From a virus, in IMG/VR virus record IMGVR_UViG_3300048928_000058, positions 1 to 41,783 of that record: a stretch of 41,783 bases of DNA; one strand, 5' to 3'. This document shows, one piece after another, positions 22,228 to 28,829 of this stretch; within the stretch, counting starts at the first letter, position 1; each line of letters opens with the position of its first letter. The position numbers and the translations under genes were made by a program. The notes under the pieces are model-generated. The model saw nothing but the letters and a program-made list of their open reading frames with translations. It did not search any database and was not told the origin of the DNA.

Positions 22228-22251
22228 AGCCGGCCATGAGCCGGTTTTTTT
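22228..22251 (+). terminator. Short intrinsic terminator before the scaffold gene
   Basis: CCGGC (22230-22234) pairs with GCCGG (22240-22244), loop CATGA, followed by seven T. The short stem suggests partial termination, giving lower or separate control of the following capsid genes. Confidence 0.7.
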
Positions 22252-22293
22252 ATGCCCGCGGCTGAGCCAACGGCAAATCATCCGGGGGATGAC

Positions 22294-22989
22294 ATGAAAT
22301 ACCTGATCGACAAGGCTGCATACGACGCACTCGAACCATCCTTGCAAGCTCTCTACAAGGCCCAGGGCGAAAGCTATGTCCTGGCCGTGGAAGGACTGCC
22401 CACTGGTAGCGAAGACCTGGAAGGCCTGAAGCGCCAGAACCAGACGCTGCTGGATGAAGCCAAGGAGGCAAAGCGCCTACGCCGTGAGGCTGACGAAAAG
22501 CTCGAGCGCGAAAAGCTCGACGCTGCCAAGGCAAAGGGCGACTTCGAACAGCTATATGCCAGCAGCGAGCAGGCCCTTGCGGCTGAGCGCGCTCGCTTGG
22601 CTGAACTGACCACCAGCATCGAGCGGCGTGATCTGACCTCGGCGGCCAGCAAGATCGCCACCGGCATCGCCGACGGCGAGAACGCCGAGATCCTGGCTGA
22701 GTTCGTACAGCGCCGCCTGAAGATCGTAGAAGGCCAAGTCAAGGTCACGGACGCCTCCGGCAACCTGACCATCGCAACACTTGAAGACCTGGCGAAAGAA
22801 TTCCAGCAAGCGCCGCGCTACGCCTCACTGGTGCGCGGCACGCAAGCGAACGGCGGCGGGGCTGCCGGGGGTAAGGGTGGCGGGGCCACCAAAACGTGGG
22901 ACCAAATGAGCGGTATGGAGCGTGTTGAGCTCCGCCGAAACAACCCCGCCGAGCATGCGCGCATGAAAGCCGCTGCTGAGGCCAATTAA
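22294..22989 (+). CDS. Phage scaffold protein
   Basis: I start at ATG 22294 (MKYLIDKAAYDALEPSLQA). The protein is almost entirely helical, with charged coiled segments rich in Ala/Lys/Glu from about residue 45 to 130, a Gly-rich hinge near 205 and a basic C-terminal helix (RVELRRNNPAEHARMKAAA). It lies just before the major capsid gene, the standard position and composition of scaffold proteins that guide prohead assembly and leave before maturation. Confidence 0.85.
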   Translation: MKYLIDKAAYDALEPSLQALYKAQGESYVLAVEGLPTGSEDLEGLKRQNQTLLDEAKEAKRLRREADEKLEREKLDAAKAKGDFEQLYASSEQALAAERARLAELTTSIERRDLTSAASKIATGIADGENAEILAEFVQRRLKIVEGQVKVTDASGNLTIATLEDLAKEFQQAPRYASLVRGTQANGGGAAGGKGGGATKTWDQMSGMERVELRRNNPAEHARMKAAAEAN

Positions 22990-23003
22990 AAGGATATTCC
23001 GCA

Positions 23004-24032
23004 ATGCCTACCATTCTCTCCGATGTGGTCTTCCGCGACGAACTGCGCGATTACATCACCGTCAACAGCGTTGAGCGCACCGCGTTCTTCCAGTCGGGCA
23101 TCCTGACCAGCAACAGCGACATGACCACGCTGCTGGCCAGCCCGTCCAACACCTTCACCATTCCGTGGTGGGTTGACCTGGATGCGTCCATCGAGTCGAA
23201 CTACTCGAACGACGTGTACACCGACATCGCGGTACCGCTTTCGGTCACCAGTGCTTCCATGCAGGCGCGCGCCGCGTACCTCAACGAAGGCTGGAACTGC
23301 ATGAACTTGGTGAAGAACATCACCAACCAGGACCCGCTGGAGTTCGTCGCCGGTCGACTGATCTCCTACTGGCAGCGCGTGGCCCAGCGCCGCACCATCG
23401 CCACAGCGGTCGGTATCTACAACGACAACATCGCTTCCAACGGCGGCGACATGGTCGTGGACGCCGGCGGCATCATCGGCCCGGCTGCGGTGATTCGCGC
23501 CAAGGGCACCATGGGCGACTACAGCGGCCAGCTGGGCGGCCTGAGCGTGATCGCCATGCACTCGGCGGTGCACACCGAGCTGTCGATCCAGAACCAGATC
23601 GACTTCACTCCGATCGCCGACCAGATCCCCGAGTTCGGGCGGTTCCAGGGTATGCGTGTTGTGCTGGATGACGGCCTGCCAGTAATCGGCACCGGTGCCA
23701 GCGCCAAGTACCTGTCCATCATCTTTGGCCCTGGTGCAATCGGCTTTGCCGAAGAAACCCCACCAGGTGAAGACGGCTTGGAATATGACCGCGCGCCAGA
23801 TCGCGGCAACGGTGGTGGTACTGAAACCCTGTGGACCCGCCGCAACTTCGTTGTGCACCCGCTGGGCTTCTCGTTCGATAGCGTGACCATCACCGGCACG
23901 CCGACCACCACTCGCCCAATCTCGGCGAACTGGGCGGACCTGGCCCTGGCTACCAACTGGAGCCGCAAGTTCGCTCGCAAGCAGGTGCCTATGGCGTTCA
24001 TCACCTCCCTCGTTACCGCTCCAGCAGCGTAA
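23004..24032 (+). CDS. Major capsid protein
   Basis: The 342-residue product follows the scaffold by 14 bases. It is rich in beta-type segments with Thr/Asn/Val and begins MPTILSDVVFRDELRDYI. Composition, length and position (scaffold, capsid, connector genes) identify the shell protein. There is no protease or signal sequence. Codon use is strongly GC3-biased, as expected for the most highly made phage protein. Confidence 0.9.
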   Translation: MPTILSDVVFRDELRDYITVNSVERTAFFQSGILTSNSDMTTLLASPSNTFTIPWWVDLDASIESNYSNDVYTDIAVPLSVTSASMQARAAYLNEGWNCMNLVKNITNQDPLEFVAGRLISYWQRVAQRRTIATAVGIYNDNIASNGGDMVVDAGGIIGPAAVIRAKGTMGDYSGQLGGLSVIAMHSAVHTELSIQNQIDFTPIADQIPEFGRFQGMRVVLDDGLPVIGTGASAKYLSIIFGPGAIGFAEETPPGEDGLEYDRAPDRGNGGGTETLWTRRNFVVHPLGFSFDSVTITGTPTTTRPISANWADLALATNWSRKFARKQVPMAFITSLVTAPAA

Positions 24033-24040
24033 GCGGGCGT

Positions 24041-24063
24041 GCGGCGGGTGAGTTGCCCGCCGC
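24041..24063 (+). other. Strong hairpin after capsid gene without U-run
   Basis: GCGGCGGG (24041-24048) pairs perfectly with CCCGCCGC (24056-24063), loop TGAGTTG. The lack of T residues argues against an intrinsic terminator. It may stabilise the capsid mRNA 3' end. Confidence 0.6.
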
Positions 24064-24087
24064 GCAGCACTGATCCAGGAGAAAATC

Positions 24088-24297
24088 ATGACCGTTCAAA
24101 AAGACAATCACATCGACCCGAACATCAAGGCCCGCTGGGGTTTCGGTGGCACTGAAGGCGCCGTAACTGTAGGTCCACAAACCGTGGGCCAGACCGGCGG
24201 CGTTGACTCGGCGCGTACCGAGTCGGATGAAAAGGCGGCGCGCAACAACGGCGGCGGTGAAAATAGCGAAGCAGCGAAGGCCACAAAAGGCAAGTAA
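24088..24297 (+). CDS. Small Gly/Ala-rich protein after capsid, 69 aa
   Basis: The product is hydrophilic and rich in Gly/Thr/Asn/Ala (for example RWGFGGTEGAVTVGPQTVG). ATG 24088 has CAGGAG about seven bases upstream. It could be a decoration or capsid-accessory protein by position; no motif proves this. It is followed by a perfect palindrome GGGGCCTAGGCCCC (24303-24316). Confidence 0.65.
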   Translation: MTVQKDNHIDPNIKARWGFGGTEGAVTVGPQTVGQTGGVDSARTESDEKAARNNGGGENSEAAKATKGK

Positions 24298-24337
24298 CAC
24301 CCGGGGCCTAGGCCCCACTCATTCAAGCGGAGGCCAG

Positions 24338-24727
24338 ATGGCTACCTACATCACTGTGGCGGACGTTGACGCCATCCTGGGCTCGGCATGGGCGCCAGAT
24401 GACAAGAAGGCCCGCGCAGTGCTGCAGGCGAATGCCTATCTGACCTCGCTCAATCTGTCCGGCGTCGATATGGGCGCCATCCCGGACGAGGTGAAGCAGG
24501 CCGGCGCCGAACTGGCGGTCGTCGCCTCGCAGGGCAAGCTGTACCAGCAGCACACCGAGGGATCGTTGGAGGCCAAGACGGTGAAGGCGGGATCGGTAAC
24601 CACCAGCAAGACCTTCGCGTCTATCGACACAACCAAGTCCAGCTCGCTGCCCGACGGCGTGCAGTTCGCCCTGGGCCTTCTCGGTCCCTGGCGTACCAGC
24701 GCTTTCAGCTTCAACGTATACAGGTGA
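24338..24727 (+). CDS. Head-tail connector-type protein (DnaT-like in other phages)
   Basis: ATG 24338 has GGAGG about five bases upstream. This 129-residue protein starts MATYITVADVDAILGSAWA and is helical with an LPDGVQFALGLLGPW end. Genes of this size and position are annotated as gp6-like connectors or as 'DnaT-like ssDNA-binding' proteins in related phages; the latter label is probably misleading. Role: head completion. Confidence 0.75.
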   Translation: MATYITVADVDAILGSAWAPDDKKARAVLQANAYLTSLNLSGVDMGAIPDEVKQAGAELAVVASQGKLYQQHTEGSLEAKTVKAGSVTTSKTFASIDTTKSSSLPDGVQFALGLLGPWRTSAFSFNVYR

Positions 24728-24730
24728 CCC

Positions 24731-25090
24731 ATGGGCCTACGTGAAGAGATCCAGGCGGACCTGGCTGAGGCTTTCGATACTGACCTCGCCGATGCTGTTC
24801 AGCCATTCGCCGGCGGCGTGACACTGCCCGGCACGTGGGACCCGGTCACAGAGGCCGCAGGGCCGCCCGTTGTGATTGCCTACACCGGGCGTGGCGTGTT
24901 CGACGCCTTCAAGATGGCTCAGGTAGATGGCGTGAATATCCGCGCCACTGACCAGCTGCTGATCGCGCTGACCAACGAAACCATAGGCGGCGTCCCGGAC
25001 ATCGGGCACAAGATCAACGGCTTCGACGTGGTCAACGTGCAGACTGACCCGGCGGGCGCGCACTACGAGATCCAACTGAGGAAAGTCTGA
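24731..25090 (+). CDS. Head closure protein, putative
   Basis: The 119-residue protein follows by three bases and starts MGLREEIQADLAEAF. It is beta-rich, with a Pro/Gly start (FAGGVTLPGTWDP) and segments VIAYTGRGVFDAFKM and VVNVQTDPAGAHYEIQLRK, like small lambda FII-type head-to-tail joining proteins. The next gene's start overlaps its stop by one base. Confidence 0.7.
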   Translation: MGLREEIQADLAEAFDTDLADAVQPFAGGVTLPGTWDPVTEAAGPPVVIAYTGRGVFDAFKMAQVDGVNIRATDQLLIALTNETIGGVPDIGHKINGFDVVNVQTDPAGAHYEIQLRKV

Positions 25091-25665
25091 TGGCCGCCAA
25101 AGCAGGCTGGAGCCATAGCCTTACGGACTTCGCCGACCAGGCGGGCGAGGACATTACCCAGATGGCGCGCGTCATCGCGATCGCCATGCTTACCGAGGTC
25201 GTCAATCGCTCGCCAGTGGGAAATCCTGACCTGTGGAAGGCGAACATTGCGCTGAAATCGAAGAACGTCTCCCTGGCTGATGCATACGACGCCAACGTCG
25301 ACGTGCGCAACGCCAGCAACACCGGGCGCAAGAAATTCAAGAAGCTGACCCAGCGCGAGCGCAAAGAAAACTTCTTCGTGGACGCCAAGGCGGCTGGCAA
25401 AGGCTACATCGGCGGCACGTTCCGCGGTAGCCACATGGTTTCCATTGGCGCCCCGGATTTAACGGTCGTCGAAAACGTAGACCCGTCCGGCCGCGAGACC
25501 ATCAACAAAGGCGCGATGCTCATCAGGGCATCGGGCCAGTTCCCAGTCATCTACATCCAGACGAACAGCCCCTACGGCGAGATGCTGGAACTGGGTCATT
25601 CCACCCAGGCGCCCGGCGGCGTTTACGACCTGGCCTTTATCGGCGTGAGCGAGGCCTACAAATGA
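25090..25665 (+). CDS. HK97 gp10-like neck/tail-completion protein
   Basis: The 191-residue protein has the gp10-type layout: a helical N-terminus with VVNRSPVGNPDLWKANIAL and a C-terminal beta part with NSPYGEMLELGHSTQAPGG. HK97 gp10-like proteins join the neck to the tail and are placed just before the tail terminator. The stop overlaps the next gene's start (ATGA). Confidence 0.85.
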   Translation: MAAKAGWSHSLTDFADQAGEDITQMARVIAIAMLTEVVNRSPVGNPDLWKANIALKSKNVSLADAYDANVDVRNASNTGRKKFKKLTQRERKENFFVDAKAAGKGYIGGTFRGSHMVSIGAPDLTVVENVDPSGRETINKGAMLIRASGQFPVIYIQTNSPYGEMLELGHSTQAPGGVYDLAFIGVSEAYK

Positions 25666-26057
25666 CCTACGAGCAGATCAGGGCGCTCATCACTGCGCGC
25701 ATGGTGGCCTTCACTGGCGTTGAGCAGGCACGGATTGACTACCCGAACCAGCCGGCCGTGTTCACGCCGCCGGACGACGGGCTGTGGTGCCGCGTGAATA
25801 TTCAGTACGCCTCGGCCTTCATGGCCGGCATGGCCGACCACCCATACACACGCAAGCCCGGGCAGATCAGCATTCAATGCTTCGCCAGGGAGCGCACCGG
25901 TACAAAAGCCATAACGGAATTGGCCGACGCGCTCGAGGCGCACTTCGCCTACTGGATGTCCGGCGACCTCGAATGCATGGAGGCCAGCCAGGCCGTCGCC
26001 GGTGAGTTCGAGGGGTTCTACCAGATCAACGTGAACATCCGGTTCCGCGCCGGCTGA
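25662..26057 (+). CDS. Tail terminator protein (DUF4128 / gpU-like)
   Basis: This 131-residue protein follows the neck protein and precedes the tail-tube gene, the position of lambda gpU. Its pattern (MTYEQIRALITARMVAFTG at the start, then W-CRVNIQYASAFMAGMAD and QINVNIRFRAG at the end) fits the tail-terminator fold. It caps the tail tube and fixes its length. Confidence 0.8.
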   Translation: MTYEQIRALITARMVAFTGVEQARIDYPNQPAVFTPPDDGLWCRVNIQYASAFMAGMADHPYTRKPGQISIQCFARERTGTKAITELADALEAHFAYWMSGDLECMEASQAVAGEFEGFYQINVNIRFRAG

Positions 26058-26072
26058 GCCAGGCAACACCAA

Positions 26073-26098
26073 CCACCCGCCACTGAGCGGGTTTTTTT
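26073..26098 (+). terminator. Intrinsic terminator before the tail-tube gene
   Basis: ACCCGC (26075-26080) pairs with GCGGGT (26087-26092), loop CACTGA, followed by seven T. The same loop style recurs at several phage terminators. Confidence 0.75.
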
Positions 26099-26121
26099 AT
26101 GCCCAAACAAAGGTGGAAACC

Positions 26122-27042
26122 ATGTCCAGCGGCGCAAAAGTTGTAAGCCACATCATCAAGGAGGTGACGCCAGGCGTTACCCCCACCGGCACCTGGGACA
26201 CGCTGCGCCTGACCGGCAATGCCCTGACCCCAACCGTCAACACCGAGGTGAGCGACGAAATCACCGACACCCGCCTGAGCCAAGGCTCGGTGGCCACCAG
26301 CATCGATATCGGCGGCGACCTGACGGCGGAGTTCTCGTTCGGCTCGTTTGACCAGCTGCTAGAAGCCGCATTCTATGGCGTGTGGACCGCTGACGTGCTG
26401 CGTGTGGGCGATACCCGTAACACCTTCAGCATCGCCAAGGGCTACAACGATGTCGGCGTCTACGGCCTGTTCAAGGGTGCCCACGTATCCACGTTCGCCC
26501 TGGACATCCCGTCCGAAGGCAAGGTCACGGCCACTTTCAACATGGCCTGCCTCGACTACACCGACGGCGAAGTGCCGATCGTGGTGTCGCCTAATGCCCC
26601 TACCACCACCCCGTTCCTGTCGAACAACAACGTCGGCACGATCTTGGTCAATGGACAGTCCCTGGAAGGCGTGGCCTGTGTATCGTCCATGACCATCGCC
26701 CTGGACAACAGCCTGCAAACCCAGCGATGCCTGGGCTCTGAGAGCCTGGGGCCTGGTGCCCACATCGCCACCGAGGCGGCGATCACCGGCAGCATCACCC
26801 TGGCCTGGTCCAAGCGTGCATGGCAGCTGTGGAAGAACACCTTCACCCGCACCCCGATCGCGGTGGTGTTCCCTATCACCGACGCCCTGGGCAACAAGTA
26901 CACCTTCAACTTCCCGGCTGTGGAAGTGGACGGCGAATTGCCGAACGGCGGAAAGCGCGACCTGATCGAGGTTACGCTCAACTACACCGTTGCCAAGCTC
27001 AGCCCGACCATCACCCGTGAAGCGGCTGACCCTACACCGTAA
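26122..27042 (+). CDS. Major tail tube protein
   Basis: I start at ATG 26122 (GGTGG about five bases upstream), giving MSSGAKVVSHIIKEV; a GTG nine bases earlier is a weaker option. The 306-residue product is beta-rich and Thr/Val/Ser-rich, with TGSITLAWSKRAWQLWKNT and a C-terminal Ig-like-looking region. Size, position (after terminator protein, before the G/GT chaperones) and composition fit the tail tube of long-tailed phages. Confidence 0.88.
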   Translation: MSSGAKVVSHIIKEVTPGVTPTGTWDTLRLTGNALTPTVNTEVSDEITDTRLSQGSVATSIDIGGDLTAEFSFGSFDQLLEAAFYGVWTADVLRVGDTRNTFSIAKGYNDVGVYGLFKGAHVSTFALDIPSEGKVTATFNMACLDYTDGEVPIVVSPNAPTTTPFLSNNNVGTILVNGQSLEGVACVSSMTIALDNSLQTQRCLGSESLGPGAHIATEAAITGSITLAWSKRAWQLWKNTFTRTPIAVVFPITDALGNKYTFNFPAVEVDGELPNGGKRDLIEVTLNYTVAKLSPTITREAADPTP

Positions 27043-27050
27043 ACCCCTTT

Positions 27051-27090
27051 GACTGCCTCGGCTTGAACGCCGGCCGGGGCGGTCCTTTTA
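27051..27090 (+). terminator. Imperfect terminator after tail tube
   Basis: GACTGCC (27051-27057) pairs with GGCGGTC (27078-27084, one wobble), with inner CGGC/GCCG pairing, followed by CTTTTATT. A moderate terminator that would make tail-tube messages more abundant than those of the following genes. Confidence 0.55.
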
Positions 27091-27114
27091 TTGGCGTGGC
27101 GTTGAGGATTTATC

Positions 27115-27588
27115 ATGGCTCTGCAACTGACCAAGAAAGACCAGGCGGCCGCCGGCGCGCGATGGGTGGAGTTCGACAAGGATACGAAGGTGCTCCTGGC
27201 CGGCATCGACAATGCCGAGTACCAGGTTGGCCTGGAGCGAATGCGGCGCCGTATCGCGCGCAATGACGCGCGTTTCGAGGAAGGTCAGGTAGGCGTAGTA
27301 GCCGGGGAGCTTACTGAGCACCAGAATCACGCCATGCTGCTGGCTCACTTCATCGTGAAGGACTGGTCGGGCGTTCTGGATGCCGAAGGCAATCCACTGA
27401 AATACGGCCCTTCGGTAGCTGCGGAGCTGCTTGAAAACAGCCTGGAATTCTTCTTGTTCGTGCTTCGCGGCGGATCGAGCGTTGCCACTGAAAGCGCCGA
27501 AGAGCTGAAAGACACCGTGGGAAAGCCGTTGCCCGATTCGAGTGGGAAAAAGAGTGGGCGGGCCGCCAGGCCGAGAAGCGGAGCCTGA
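27115..27588 (+). CDS. Tail assembly chaperone G
   Basis: The 157-residue protein (MALQLTKKDQAAAGARWVE...) directly follows the tube gene and is the G-type chaperone that binds the tape measure. It contains the lambda-type slippery heptamer GGGAAAG at 27519-27525. Past that point the unshifted frame ends in a Ser/Arg-rich tail (KKSGRAARPRSGA). Confidence 0.88.
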   Translation: MALQLTKKDQAAAGARWVEFDKDTKVLLAGIDNAEYQVGLERMRRRIARNDARFEEGQVGVVAGELTEHQNHAMLLAHFIVKDWSGVLDAEGNPLKYGPSVAAELLENSLEFFLFVLRGGSSVATESAEELKDTVGKPLPDSSGKKSGRAARPRSGA

Positions 27589-27848
27589 TCTATAGCCGAC
27601 TGGGCTTTGAGCTGCCAGACGAGCCTGGGAATGACCCTATCACGGCGTACCTGCTGAACACCTTCCGCAATGTCGCCCGAGGGCGGCGCTTCCTGTCGAC
27701 CATGGCCGGGGCATTCCCGCTGCCGTTATCCGCTCGGGAAATCTCCGACTGGCTGGACTCGCACCCGTCGCCGCTGCCACGCGATGAGATTGATGCGGTG
27801 ATGTTCGCCCTGGATGCGGTTTGCCTGGACGACGACAACGATGATTGA
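27115..27848 (+). CDS. Tail assembly chaperone G-T fusion made by -1 frameshift
   Basis: At GGGAAAG (27519-27525, zero frame GTG GGA AAG) a -1 slip turns the reading to GCC GTT GCC..., giving AVARFEWEKEWAGRQAEKR and then a helical T domain ending CLDDDNDD at TGA 27846-27848. The fusion would be 244 residues (137 plus 107). This is the conserved G/G-T arrangement of long-tailed phages; the ratio of the two products matters for tail assembly. Confidence 0.9.
27519..27525 (+). promoter_or_regulatory. Programmed -1 frameshift site GGGAAAG
   Basis: The heptamer G GGA AAG is in the correct phase (zero-frame GGA AAG) and identical to the phage lambda G-T site. The T frame is open from this point to 27848. 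Confidence 0.92.
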
Positions 27849-27885
27849 CAACCAACATGACGCGGCATGGCCGCAGGAGAATGGA

Positions 27886-28044
27886 ATGAGCAGCACACGT
27901 GAAGATATTGCAAGAGAAGTGGCTGATCTGAAGCGTGAGGTGCAGGAGCTAAAGGCCCGACTCCTTGCTGAGTCGGGCCAAAGAGCGATCGCAGACGAGA
28001 GCCTATCGAGTCGTATTGCGATGCTTTCTGTCGCCACTCATTAG
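27886..28044 (+). CDS. Short coiled-coil protein after G-T, 52 aa
   Basis: I start at ATG 27886 (GGAG about seven bases upstream); an earlier ATG at 27841 overlaps the T stop and would add 15 residues. The product is helical with heptads (DIAREVADLKREVQELKAR). Its stop TAG (28042-28044) overlaps the TAA of an antisense gene in TTAG. Function unknown. Confidence 0.65.
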   Translation: MSSTREDIAREVADLKREVQELKARLLAESGQRAIADESLSSRIAMLSVATH

Positions 28045-28226
28045 CAGGTGTGCTCCTTCGCCGCCTCTTCCTTGGCCAGCTGTTCGATTTGAGCGATGGT
28101 CAAGGAGTTGATCGGCGCCGTTGGCTTTACCCAGATTTGAGTTTGAGTGCCTGTAGCATTGCTTTTTAAAGAAACCAACAGACGACCGTCTTCCGCGATA
28201 CCTACGTTTGTAATATGGAATGACAT
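28041..28226 (-). CDS. Small antisense moron-type protein, 61 aa
   Basis: This is the only leftward gene inside the tail operon. ATG 28226 has TGGAGG five bases upstream. The product starts MSFHITNVGIAEDGRLLVS and ends in a helix (AQIEQLAKEEAAKEH). It converges on the coiled-coil gene with a four-base overlap of stops. Opposite orientation within a late operon is typical of moron genes that are expressed in the lysogen. Function unknown. Confidence 0.75.
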   Translation of the reverse strand: MSFHITNVGIAEDGRLLVSLKSNATGTQTQIWVKPTAPINSLTIAQIEQLAKEEAAKEHTC

Positions 28227-28369
28227 TTGACCTCCAGGTCATAAGCGCGCCGATATTGGCGCTATCCCGGTCCTTGGGCTTGCAGGCGTAGGACTGGGAA
28301 ATCCTTGTGTGTGGCAGGAGGCTACTACTGGCCGATGGTCGGGCGTTACTGGGGATTCGTACAGGCGGC

Positions 28370-28399
28370 TTGGGTGCGCCCCGTGGATGGTGGTAGATT
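28370..28399 (+). promoter_or_regulatory. Candidate promoter of the superinfection-immunity gene
   Basis: TTGGGT (28370-28375) and TAGATT (28394-28399) are 18 bases apart, each four of six consensus matches, and end about 20 bases before GGGAGGTGG and ATG 28425. Together with a downstream terminator this gives a self-contained moron unit. Confidence 0.4.
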
Positions 28400-28424
28400 G
28401 CCGCTATCTATAAGGGAGGTGGTT

Positions 28425-28772
28425 ATGTCTGAAGGTTCCGGGACGCTGGCGATAGTGCTTTTTTTCATTGCGGTAATTATTTACTTCTTGCCCTCATTCA
28501 ACGCTTCCAGCAGGAAGCATCCCAACACATCATCGATTTTCCTTCTCAATCTTTTTCTGGGGTGGACGCTGATTGGATGGGTAGCATCGCTAGTTTGGTC
28601 AGCGTCTTCTATCGCGAAGCCCTCGCCTGTCGTCACGCCCGTATCGCATACGGCGCCGGCCGAAATCGGCGATAAGTACCAGCAGATCGAAAGGCTCGGA
28701 TCACTAAAAGAGCGCGGCCTTATCTCGGAAGATGAGTATCAAAACGAAAAAATAAAGCTACTCAACAGCTAG
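28425..28772 (+). CDS. Superinfection immunity protein with SHOCT domain
   Basis: I start at ATG 28425, after GGGAGGTGG. The 115-residue protein has a first transmembrane segment (about 6-23, GTLAIVLFFIAVIIYFL). The Imm_superinfect-type segment LLNLFLGWTLIGWVASLVW follows as a second membrane helix (about 40-60), then a Pro/Ser linker and a C-terminal SHOCT-like helix (KYQQIERLGSLKERGLISE). Proteins of this type (T4 Imm family) block entry of superinfecting phage DNA at the inner membrane. A longer upstream frame is unlikely. It sits between G-T and the tape measure and has its own terminator. Confidence 0.88.
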   Translation: MSEGSGTLAIVLFFIAVIIYFLPSFNASSRKHPNTSSIFLLNLFLGWTLIGWVASLVWSASSIAKPSPVVTPVSHTAPAEIGDKYQQIERLGSLKERGLISEDEYQNEKIKLLNS

Positions 28773-28788
28773 TCTGAACAGTACTCCC

Positions 28789-28811
28789 AGCCCGCTCAAT
28801 GCGGGCTTTTT
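28789..28811 (+). terminator. Terminator of the superinfection-immunity gene
   Basis: AGCCCGC (28789-28795) pairs with GCGGGCT (28801-28807), loop TCAAT, followed by five T. It is the 3' end of the moron unit, 17 bases past the stop codon, and precedes the tape measure by 18 bases. Confidence 0.85.
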
Positions 28812-28829
28812 ATTGCCCGGAGAAAAGTA

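Noticed and set aside
27545-27560. GGGAAAAAG near the end of G as an alternative frameshift site
   Set aside because: In the zero frame it reads GGG AAA AAG, which is not an X-XXY-YYZ heptamer. The upstream GGGAAAG at 27519-27525 is in the right phase and keeps the T frame open.
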